The notes under the pieces: generated by a model
The model's database searches: none
Told to the model about the DNA's origin: nothing
What the model saw: only the letters and a program-made list of their open reading frames with translations
Shown here: piece after piece, positions 1 to 4,979 of the stretch
How positions within the stretch are numbered: the stretch's first letter is position 1
Layout of the letters: every line of letters starts with the position of its first letter
Translations under genes and position numbers: made by a program
Source: Gammaproteobacteria bacterium
GTDB taxonomy: Bacteria; Pseudomonadota; Gammaproteobacteria; Pseudomonadales; DSM-25080
Length of the DNA stretch: 6,009 nt
Assembly (NCBI GenBank): GCA_013372965.1
Contig: JABXIR010000219.1
Coordinates: forward strand, 1-6,009
Direction of reading: 5' to 3'

Positions 1-108
1 AACGCTGCGCGCGATCTAATCTTGCAAGGTGAGACGCAACCGAGTGGCTATACCGAGCCTCTACTTCACGCGTACCGCCGGAAAGTGAAAGCAATGAAGG
101 CGGCTTAA
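1..108 (+). CDS. glcB: Malate synthase G, C-terminal end (5' part outside window)
   Basis: Frame 1 is open from the first base to a TAA at 106-108 and encodes the last 35 residues of a protein. The tail reads QPSGYTEPLLHAYRRK followed by a short basic end. This matches my recollection of the C-terminus of malate synthase G, where a Q-P-x-G-Y-T-E-P-x-L-H block precedes a basic tail. The enzyme condenses glyoxylate with acetyl-CoA to give malate in the cytoplasm. Its catalytic residues lie outside the window, so the assignment rests on the tail alone. The stop overlaps the next start as TAATG, so it is the upstream member of an operon with the lrgA- and lrgB-like genes. Another enzyme with a similar tail cannot be excluded. 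Confidence 0.7.
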   Translation, partial: NAARDLILQGETQPSGYTEPLLHAYRRKVKAMKAA

Positions 109-458
109 TGAAGCAATTTTTTTCGATTTTAATCGCTTTGGCCACGTTAGTGGCCTTTTTGCTTTTAGGTCGACAAATATCTGCGGCGATTGGTTGGGCG
201 GTTCCAGGGGCGGTCGTCGGGATGTTGTTGCTGGTGGCGTCACTGGTGGTGCTGGGTCACGTCCCCAAAGGCTTGGCGCTGGTGGCCGATAAGGCGTTAC
301 CGCACTTAGCGCTACTGTTCATTCCGCCGGTGTTAGCCATTTCTCAAGTCAATGCGTTGACGATGAGTCATTGGGTATGGGTTGTTCTCTGGTTGTTGAT
401 GTCGTGGTTGGTTAGCCTATTCGTCGTGGCGAAACTGCTGAATCGGGGGAAACCATGA
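108..458 (+). CDS. lrgA: CidA/LrgA family small membrane protein
   Basis: A 116-residue, very hydrophobic protein with about four membrane segments (roughly 5-22, 30-50, 64-82 and 88-110), the usual size and topology of CidA/LrgA. Family marks are a V-P-G-x-V-V-G-M-L-L-L block at 32-42, and L-A-L-L-F-I-P-P at 67-74, equivalent to the conserved LFVPA segment. The ATG overlaps the upstream stop (TAATG), and AAGG at 97-100 sits 7 bases upstream, so the start is well supported and translation is probably coupled. The stop overlaps the lrgB start. LrgA works with LrgB in the inner membrane. Staphylococcal versions were described as holin/antiholin-like, while others transport pyruvate or related acids. 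The neighbouring malate synthase tail favours an organic-acid role; that is inference. Confidence 0.88.
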   Translation: MKQFFSILIALATLVAFLLLGRQISAAIGWAVPGAVVGMLLLVASLVVLGHVPKGLALVADKALPHLALLFIPPVLAISQVNALTMSHWVWVVLWLLMSWLVSLFVVAKLLNRGKP

Positions 459-1156
459 CGATCCGTTTTGTTGCATTAGTAGTGTTGATGAGCGGTGCCT
501 ACGTCGTTTGCCTGTATCTCTATCGTAAATCGCGAGGATTCGCTTTACTTCATCCCGTCTTTACCTCTCCAGTGCTGGTTGGGGTGGCACTTTTGCTGTT
601 GAGCTTCCCGATTGATCAATTTTTAATTGAGATGGCGCCGTTCTCTTGGGCGCTTGATGTAGCGATCGTCGCGCTCGCGATTCCCATCTATCGAACGATT
701 GATGTCGTTAAACAACGGGCGAGACAGATTAGTTGGATGCTTCCTGTGTGTTCATTAGTGCTCGTCGTGCTGGCCGTTGGGCCCCTTGTTTGGCTTGTAG
801 ATGATGAGATTTGGCTAAGCTTTGTACCGAAATCTACGACGACTCCCGTTGCGTATGCAGTATCAGAGGTGATACATGGCTTGCCTTCGCTATCGGTTAT
901 TTCGGTCGCGATTACGGGTGCATTTGGTGCGTTTATTGGCCCCTATATGCTCGATCGAATGGCGATAAAAGACCGATTCGTAAGAGGGTTTAGTTTAGGT
1001 TTAACATCGCATGCATTTGCTACTGCTAAGTTACTCGAAAGCGACACAGAGCAGGCAAGTTATTCGGCCTTGGCGATGGCGTTAAACGCCTTAATTACAG
1101 CGGTTTGGGTTCCATTGGTATTTTCACTGGTTCTCTTCAATACTGGCCAGTTCTAG
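455..1156 (+). CDS. lrgB: LrgB/CidB family membrane protein
   Basis: A 233-residue polytopic membrane protein, the normal length for LrgB. Family marks in order are L-H-P-V-F-T-S-P at 32-39, P-K-S-T-T-T-P-V-A at 125-133 (the PKS-T-T-P-A signature), G-L-P-S-L with a glycine-rich stretch at 142-162, and R-G-F-S-L-G-L-T-S-H-A-F-A-T-A at 177-191. In the last block most relatives have H-A-I-G-T-A; here the glycine is alanine (A189). The start ATG (455) overlaps the lrgA stop as ATGA, with GGGGGA at 445-450 as ribosome binding site. LrgB forms the second half of the LrgAB system; in plants the two are fused in the plastid glycolate/glycerate carrier. The last ten codons overlap the converging DUF2721 gene, and I see no intrinsic terminator after it. 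Confidence 0.9.
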   Translation: MTIRFVALVVLMSGAYVVCLYLYRKSRGFALLHPVFTSPVLVGVALLLLSFPIDQFLIEMAPFSWALDVAIVALAIPIYRTIDVVKQRARQISWMLPVCSLVLVVLAVGPLVWLVDDEIWLSFVPKSTTTPVAYAVSEVIHGLPSLSVISVAITGAFGAFIGPYMLDRMAIKDRFVRGFSLGLTSHAFATAKLLESDTEQASYSALAMALNALITAVWVPLVFSLVLFNTGQF

Positions 1157-1516
1157 ATTGATGGCCACCATCGAGATGTGAATCTCCCATAGCGAGAATA
1201 CGAGCGAGCCGCATAAAGACACCAAGGATCCCAAGAATACGCCGTGTGCAAAACTGTGCCACTCAATGTAAATCGAGATCATCGAAGCGGTGCACAGTAA
1301 GAAAGATAGAACGCCCAAAGTCTGCATCCAGCGGATGAGTAGTACCCGGAACCGCAAGTTCGAAATTTGTGCCTTGGCATTGTGTGGACTGAGTTTGATC
1401 TTTTGTGTGCCCAGTTGTCGCAGCAGTCCAGCCAGGGTTAAGAATCGATTGGTATAGGCGAGTAATAAAAGGCTAATCGCGGGAAACAACAGCGCCGGCG
1501 TCGTCAGGTCGAGCAT
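1124..1516 (-). CDS. DUF2721 family membrane protein
   Basis: A 130-residue protein opening with L-T-T-P-A-L-L-F-P-A-I-S-L-L-L-L-A-Y-T-N-R-F (4-25), the hallmark of DUF2721. Next comes a basic region with R-x-x-L-I-R-W-M-Q (57-65), then hydrophobic segments at about 66-84 and 92-110, ending in S-L-W-E-I-H-I-S (108-115). About three membrane spans are expected; no biochemical function is known to me. A longer reading from 1549 is possible, but the ATG at 1516 is preferred: it begins the conserved domain, forms TAATG with the upstream stop, and has AGAGGAG 8 bases before it. It is the second gene of a coupled pair with the PhnA-like gene. Its last 33 bases overlap the lrgB 3' end on the opposite strand. 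Confidence 0.85.
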   Translation of the reverse strand: MLDLTTPALLFPAISLLLLAYTNRFLTLAGLLRQLGTQKIKLSPHNAKAQISNLRFRVLLIRWMQTLGVLSFLLCTASMISIYIEWHSFAHGVFLGSLVSLCGSLVFSLWEIHISMVAINLELASIEENQ

Positions 1517-1920
1517 TAGCGAAGCTCCTCTTGCATTGTGTCCGCCCATTCGCTGATGTTGGGTTCGGCAAAGAGGATTTCGCGAGTATCTTGAGCCCAG
1601 TCGGTAGTGAAAGTATTCAGTAGTGCAATGGAGAGCGCCTTAACGGCGTCGATGTCGCTCCATACCGTCTGTGCAAGACAACGCCAATGGTCAGAATCAC
1701 GCTGTTTTGGCGACTGGATTTGCTCATGGCAGACGTCACAGATGAATATACAGTGATCGAAGTCGGGAGACTTCGGTACGGGCGGTACTTCAAAAATTTT
1801 TAAGGCGACACCTTGAGATTCGCACAGCTCGCACTTTCGACCGGAGCGTCGAGCGAGATCCTTGCCAAATAAATTTAATTCGTTGACTCGCGCTTGATGC
1901 GCGTCACGCCCTTTGGCCAT
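1516..1920 (-). CDS. PhnA-like zinc-ribbon protein
   Basis: A 134-residue soluble protein. The N-terminus carries H-Q-A-R-V-N-E-L-N-L-F-G-K-D-L-A-R-R (8-25), then a four-cysteine zinc ribbon made of C30-x-x-C33 and C61-x-x-C64. Between the knuckles is I-F-E-V-P-P-V-P (42-49), and after them a tryptophan-rich C-terminal helical part with W79-R-C and W85-like positions. This pattern matches the group annotated as PhnA or PhnA-domain protein in gammaproteobacteria. Despite the name, most of these have no shown role in phosphonate use, and no phn genes are visible here. The start at 1920 is preferred over the in-frame ATG at 1959 because GGAG lies 9 bases upstream of it, while 1959 has no ribosome binding site and would add a 13-residue tail not expected in the family. 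It is translationally coupled to the DUF2721 gene. Confidence 0.78.
   Translation of the reverse strand: MAKGRDAHQARVNELNLFGKDLARRSGRKCELCESQGVALKIFEVPPVPKSPDFDHCIFICDVCHEQIQSPKQRDSDHWRCLAQTVWSDIDAVKALSIALLNTFTTDWAQDTREILFAEPNISEWADTMQEELR
1525..1531 (-). promoter_or_regulatory. Ribosome binding site of the DUF2721 gene
   Basis: Read on the minus strand this is AGAGGAG, 8 bases before the ATG at 1516. It lies inside the end of the PhnA-like coding sequence. It decides the start of the DUF2721 gene in favour of 1516 over the longer reading from 1549. Confidence 0.8.
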
Positions 1921-2048
1921 GTGTTTATTCTCCGTATGAATTACGTTAAGTGTAACCATAGCGATGCAATTAATGAATCTTTAAATAGCAAGGGGTACAC
2001 TTCATGCATCAGAACAATTATGTAACGTTTTAGCGAGGCAATAAAACA
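1921..2048. promoter_or_regulatory. Divergent intergenic region, PhnA-like gene / CoA-transferase gene
   Basis: This 128-base AT-rich spacer must hold the start signals of both divergent units. On the plus strand a possible -10, TATGTA (2019-2024), lies 24 bases before the CoA-transferase start, but no good -35 is found 16-18 bases upstream of it. GAGG at 2035-2038 is a plausible ribosome binding site for the ATG at 2049. On the minus strand no hexamer pair comes close to the sigma-70 consensus. I see no convincing operator palindrome. An activator-dependent or non-sigma-70 promoter is possible but not shown. Confidence 0.45.
1930..1933 (-). promoter_or_regulatory. Ribosome binding site of the PhnA-like gene
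   Basis: Minus-strand GGAG, within ACGGAGAA, 9 bases before the ATG at 1920. The alternative start at 1959 has an AT-rich leader without a purine tract, so this site decides the start. Confidence 0.7.
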
Positions 2049-3251
2049 ATGAGTGGACCGCTACAAGGCATTCGAGTGCTTGATATGAGTCGCATCCTAG
2101 CCGGCCCGTGGGCTGGTCAGGTTTTTGCCGATTTTGGTGCTGACGTGATCAAGGTCGAAAGCAGAGCAGGTGATGATACCCGTCGCTGGGGACCACCGTG
2201 GGTCAGTGACGGTGGCGACGCCGCCTATTTTACCTGCGCCAACCGAGGTAAACGCTCCATCACGGTGGATTTTCGTACCGAGGAGGGGCAGGCCATTATT
2301 AAGCGATTGGCTTCGAGATCCGACGTTCTTATTGAAAACTATAAAGTGGGCGGCTTAGCAAAGTACGGTCTCGATTACGAATCCTTGAAGACGATCAACC
2401 CAAAGCTCGTCTACTGTTCTGTGACCGGTTTTGGGCAGACGGGTCCCAAGGCAAAACAAGCTGGCTACGATGCCATGATTCAGGCGTCTGGTGGCCTAAT
2501 GAGTATCACAGGCCCCAGTGATGATGAGAGTGATGCTGGGCCTCAAAAAGTGGGCGTGGCGGTCGCTGATTTAATGACTGGAATGTACGCGGTTGCAGCA
2601 ATTCAAGCGGCGCTCATCGAGCGAGTGAACAGCGGTGAAGGTCAATACATCGATCTCGCGCTACTCGATACTCAGGTATCCTGGCTCGCCAATCAATCGG
2701 CCAACTATCTAGTTGGAGGTGTTGTACCAAAGCGCGAAGGTACGGCACACCCTAATATCTGTCCTTACCAAGCGATCGCATGTGCCGATGGGTACTTTAT
2801 GCTCGCGGTCGGTAACGACGGTCAGTTTGCATCGTTGTGTCAGGTGTTGGGGCGCGCAGATTTAGCCCATCATTCAAGCTATACAACCAATGCCGATCGT
2901 GTGGCGCATCGTCATGAATTGATTCCTTTGATTGAATCACTGACGAAGCAAAAAACTCGGGATGAATGGCTCACACAGTTATCAGCAGTGGGTGTGCCGG
3001 TTGGACCGATCAATACCATTGATCAAGTGTTCGATGATGAGCAGTTAAAGCATCGAGAGATGGTCATTGAACAACTCCGTGATGATGGTGAAACCATTCG
3101 CACGGTGGCGAATCCCGTGAAGTTTTCGCGGTCGAAATTAGAGTATCAAATGGCACCGCCTGTGACGGGCTCGAGCACCAATGGGGTGCTGAGTGAGCTT
3201 GGTTTCTCGGCTGAGGAGATTCAGCGTTTTAAAGCTAAGAGTGTCATCTAG
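2049..3251 (+). CDS. Class III CoA-transferase (CaiB/BaiF family), probable glutarate/succinyl-CoA type
   Basis: A 400-residue cytoplasmic enzyme of full family length. The N-terminal nucleotide-fold part shows G-I-R-V-L-D-M-S-R-I-L-A-G-P-W (7-21) and G-A-D-V-I-K-V-E (30-37). The middle carries S-V-T-G-F-G-Q-T-G-P (124-133) and G-Y-D-A-M-I-Q-A-S-G-G-L (139-150). The catalytic aspartate should be D174 in V-A-D-L-M-T-G, which forms a mixed anhydride with the acyl group. The interlocking C-terminal part includes A-H-P-N-I-C-P-Y-Q (233-241) and G-V-P-V-G-P-I-N (315-322). It moves CoA between carboxylic acids. Overall it resembles proteins encoded beside glutaryl-CoA dehydrogenase in Pseudomonas and human succinyl-CoA:glutarate CoA-transferase, but no such dehydrogenase is in this window, so the substrate remains inference. 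It is followed by a strong terminator, which suggests a single-gene transcript. Confidence 0.9.
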   Translation: MSGPLQGIRVLDMSRILAGPWAGQVFADFGADVIKVESRAGDDTRRWGPPWVSDGGDAAYFTCANRGKRSITVDFRTEEGQAIIKRLASRSDVLIENYKVGGLAKYGLDYESLKTINPKLVYCSVTGFGQTGPKAKQAGYDAMIQASGGLMSITGPSDDESDAGPQKVGVAVADLMTGMYAVAAIQAALIERVNSGEGQYIDLALLDTQVSWLANQSANYLVGGVVPKREGTAHPNICPYQAIACADGYFMLAVGNDGQFASLCQVLGRADLAHHSSYTTNADRVAHRHELIPLIESLTKQKTRDEWLTQLSAVGVPVGPINTIDQVFDDEQLKHREMVIEQLRDDGETIRTVANPVKFSRSKLEYQMAPPVTGSSTNGVLSELGFSAEEIQRFKAKSVI

Positions 3252-3266
3252 CGGCTTTTAAAACTT

Positions 3267-3300
3267 AAAAAGCCACGCGGTTGAGCGTGGCTTTTTTTTT
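3267..3300. terminator. Rho-independent terminator, likely bidirectional
   Basis: A perfect GCCACGC/GCGTGGC stem (3272-3278 with 3285-3291) has a six-base loop and is extended by five A-T pairs. A run of nine T follows on the plus strand (3292-3300), and five A precede the stem (3267-3271), so transcripts from both strands have a U-tract. It starts 16 bases after the CoA-transferase stop and ends 18 bases before the stop of the converging NCS2 permease gene, so it probably serves both. Confidence 0.95.
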
Positions 3301-3317
3301 CGTGTAGTGTTCGCTGC

Positions 3318-4628
3318 TTAGAATGCGGCGGTTGCGAGCACGTATATGTAGATGAGTGAGACAATGACCAACGCAGGGTTTAGTTCCTTGTAGCGTCCAC
3401 TCATGAGCTTAACGACAGTGTAGGCAAGGAATCCCATGCCGATGCCGTGTGAGATCGAGAAGAACAATGGCATGCCAATGGCGGCGATCCACGCTGGTGT
3501 GGCTTCCGTGAGGTCATCCCAATCGATGTTCTTCATGTCGGAAGTCATTAGTACACCCACAAACAAGAGCGCAGGAGCCGTCGCATAAGCCGGGATCAGA
3601 TCAATTAACCCTACCAACGGCATCGCCGCGAGGAAGAGTAAACCGACGATTACCGCGGTCAGGCCTGTACGACCACCTGCAGCGATGCCGCTGGCAGATT
3701 CGACATAGGTGGTAACTGAAGGCACGCCAATAATGGCACCAGCCGTCGTTGCAGTAGAGTCGGCCATCATGGCTTTACCCATGGCTGGAAACTGACCGTT
3801 TTTATCCGCTAAACCCGCCTGTGACGCGGTTGCCATCAGGGTGCCGGATGTGTCAAACAGGTCAACGAATACGAACGCAAAGATAACGGCGAGCATGCCC
3901 GACGTCAGAACGGTATCGAAGGACATTGCGCCGAAGATGCTCGCAAGCGCCTCAGTCGCAGAGACTTCAGGACCGCTGGACGCTGGAGCGCTGCCAGTGA
4001 GCCCGAACACGTAAGCGATAATAGAGATACCTAAGATTCCCCAAAGAACGCTACCCGTGATTTTGCGTGAAGTCATCGCGATAATGGCTAGAAAGCCAAG
4101 CGACGCGAGGATTGGCCCTGGGGTGGTAAAATCACCCAGTGCGACAATCGTCGCGGGGCTACTAACGATCACACCCGCTTGCTTGAACGCGATAATAGTC
4201 AGGAACAAACCAATACCAACCGTGATTCCGTGACGGAGGTTGTTAGGAATCGAGGTGATAATCCATTCACGGATCTTGAATGCCGACAACAAGAAGAAAA
4301 TGACACCCGATATAAAGACAGCGCCGAGTGCTTCCTGCCACGAGTATCCCATACCACCAACTACAGCGAACGCGAAGAATGCGTTGAGGCCCATCCCCGG
4401 AGCTAGTGCGCCAGGAAAGTTTGCCCAAAAGCCCATAATGAAACAGCCGAGTGCCGCGGCGAGCGCGGTTGCGATGAATACACCATTAGGTGGCATGCCC
4501 GCGGCTTCCATCATGCTGGGGGTTGCGAACAGCACATAGGCCATGGTGAGGAATGTGGTGAGACCGGCAATAACCTCGGTTTTTACCGTGGTTTTGTGGT
4601 CGGTGAGTTTAAATAGTTTGTCGAGCAT
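3318..4628 (-). CDS. NCS2 family purine permease, AzgA type
   Basis: A 436-residue inner-membrane transporter of normal length for the AzgA-like branch of NCS2, expected to have 14 membrane segments and to import adenine, guanine or hypoxanthine with protons. The cytoplasmic N-terminus reads L-F-K-L-T-D-H-K-T-T-V-K-T-E. Signature blocks are A-P-G-M-G-L-N-A-F-F (76-85, third segment), V-D-L-F-D-T-S-G-T (255-263, eighth segment region) and S-V-T-T-Y-V-E-S-A-S-G (304-314) leading into the glycine-rich A-A-G-G-R-T-G (316-322), with E310 in the substrate-binding position of the family. The start at 4628 is preferred over an ATG at 4646, because GGAG (4634-4637, minus strand) lies 5 bases before it and the longer form adds only six residues without a ribosome binding site. 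Which purine it prefers cannot be read from the sequence by eye. Confidence 0.92.
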   Translation of the reverse strand: MLDKLFKLTDHKTTVKTEVIAGLTTFLTMAYVLFATPSMMEAAGMPPNGVFIATALAAALGCFIMGFWANFPGALAPGMGLNAFFAFAVVGGMGYSWQEALGAVFISGVIFFLLSAFKIREWIITSIPNNLRHGITVGIGLFLTIIAFKQAGVIVSSPATIVALGDFTTPGPILASLGFLAIIAMTSRKITGSVLWGILGISIIAYVFGLTGSAPASSGPEVSATEALASIFGAMSFDTVLTSGMLAVIFAFVFVDLFDTSGTLMATASQAGLADKNGQFPAMGKAMMADSTATTAGAIIGVPSVTTYVESASGIAAGGRTGLTAVIVGLLFLAAMPLVGLIDLIPAYATAPALLFVGVLMTSDMKNIDWDDLTEATPAWIAAIGMPLFFSISHGIGMGFLAYTVVKLMSGRYKELNPALVIVSLIYIYVLATAAF

Positions 4629-4633
4629 GATGA

Positions 4634-4637
4634 CTCC
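4634..4637 (-). promoter_or_regulatory. Ribosome binding site of the NCS2 permease gene
   Basis: Minus-strand GGAG, within CTCGGAGTC, 5 bases before the ATG at 4628. The alternative ATG at 4646 has only AT-rich sequence upstream. This favours the shorter, 436-residue protein. Confidence 0.7.
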
Positions 4638-4728
4638 GAGATTCATAGATTACAACGAGTTTAGTCTACCAGTGAAAAAATATCCGATCAGATAATGTAA
4701 CTTTTTCCTATTGGTTCTCGACTTCTGA
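4638..4728. promoter_or_regulatory. Divergent spacer upstream of the NCS2 permease gene
   Basis: This stretch separates the permease start from the DUF2788 promoter. It is AT-rich (for example the run of A at 4675-4680) and must contain the permease promoter on the minus strand, but no hexamer pair near the sigma-70 consensus stands out. I see no purine riboswitch fold and no PurR-like palindrome. Its regulation cannot be read from the sequence. Confidence 0.35.
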
Positions 4729-4757
4729 TTGGCATTGTGCGCGCCTACTCTTATAAT
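4729..4757 (+). promoter_or_regulatory. Near-consensus sigma-70 promoter for the DUF2788 gene
   Basis: TTGGCA at 4729-4734 (five of six bases of the -35 consensus) and a perfect TATAAT at 4752-4757 are separated by exactly 17 bases. Transcription should start near 4764, giving a leader of only about 18 bases before the ATG at 4782. This is by far the best promoter match in the window and predicts strong, largely constitutive expression. Confidence 0.85.
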
Positions 4758-4772
4758 TCGCTGGACTTGATC

Positions 4773-4776
4773 GAGG
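4773..4776 (+). promoter_or_regulatory. Ribosome binding site of the DUF2788 gene
   Basis: GAGG, 5 bases before the ATG at 4782. Together with the promoter position it excludes the GTG at 4737, which lies upstream of the predicted transcription start. Confidence 0.75.
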
Positions 4777-4781
4777 TAACT

Positions 4782-4979
4782 ATGACAGAAGCTGAATTTG
4801 CTGAAATAACGACCAAATTGTTTGTTGGTGGGTTGATCTTATACATGGGGTACATCATGTACCGACTGACCAAAGAGTCAAAGGCGGGCAAATTTGGCGG
4901 TTTTATTATCTTTCTAGTGCTCGGTTTCGGCGTTGCCGGCTTTATCTTCAAAGAAGTTCTGATCAGTATCTTGGGCTAG
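4782..4979 (+). CDS. DUF2788 family small membrane protein
   Basis: A 65-residue protein with two membrane segments (about 13-28 and 40-62) joined by a short charged turn, L-T-K-E-S-K-A-G-K-F-G (29-39). That turn is the conserved core of DUF2788, where relatives read close to LAKESKAGRFG. With an acidic N-terminus and a basic loop between the spans, a hairpin with the loop in the cytoplasm is likely by the positive-inside rule. No function is known to me. The start at 4782 is fixed by the promoter (-10 at 4752-4757) and by GAGG at 4773-4776; the longer reading from a GTG at 4737 would begin upstream of the transcript. Its stop shares the palindrome CTAG (4976-4979) with the stop of the converging gene. 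Confidence 0.85.
   Translation: MTEAEFAEITTKLFVGGLILYMGYIMYRLTKESKAGKFGGFIIFLVLGFGVAGFIFKEVLISILG

Noticed and set aside
61..243. Minus-strand open frame opposite lrgA
   Set aside because: It is proline- and lysine-rich without a recognisable motif, and lies antisense to the malate synthase end and lrgA; it is a shadow frame.
108..1156. Reading the lrgA/lrgB pair as a holin/antiholin lysis system
   Set aside because: The label comes from staphylococcal work. Nothing here (no murein hydrolase, no LytSR-type regulator, no phage gene) supports lysis, and the coupled metabolic gene points to transport.
1517..1549. Longer DUF2721 reading starting at 1549
   Set aside because: The 11 extra residues overlap the PhnA-like gene and precede the conserved L-T-T-P-A-L-L-F-P start. 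The ATG at 1516 has both the TAATG coupling and a strong ribosome binding site.
1792..1801. AAAAATTTTT run as part of a plus-strand terminator
   Set aside because: The nearest hairpin (1758-1775) is about 20 bases away, and the run lies within the PhnA-like coding sequence.
2001..2014. Possible operator around TTCATGCATCAGAA in the CoA-transferase upstream region
   Set aside because: Only the central ATGCAT and the outer TTC/GAA are symmetric, and the centres of symmetry do not coincide; this is too weak to call a binding site.
4179..4539. Plus-strand open frames opposite the NCS2 permease gene
   Set aside because: Their translations show no recognisable domain and lie fully antisense to a clearly conserved transporter gene; they are shadows of its codon pattern.
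4638..4728. Purine riboswitch or PurR site upstream of the NCS2 permease
   Set aside because: No conserved purine-aptamer elements and no ACGCAAACGTTTGC-like palindrome could be found by eye.
4737..4781. Longer DUF2788 reading starting at a GTG at 4737
   Set aside because: The -10 box at 4752-4757 lies inside this extension, so the start would be upstream of the transcript. The extra residues also do not fit the family, and the ATG at 4782 has a proper ribosome binding site.
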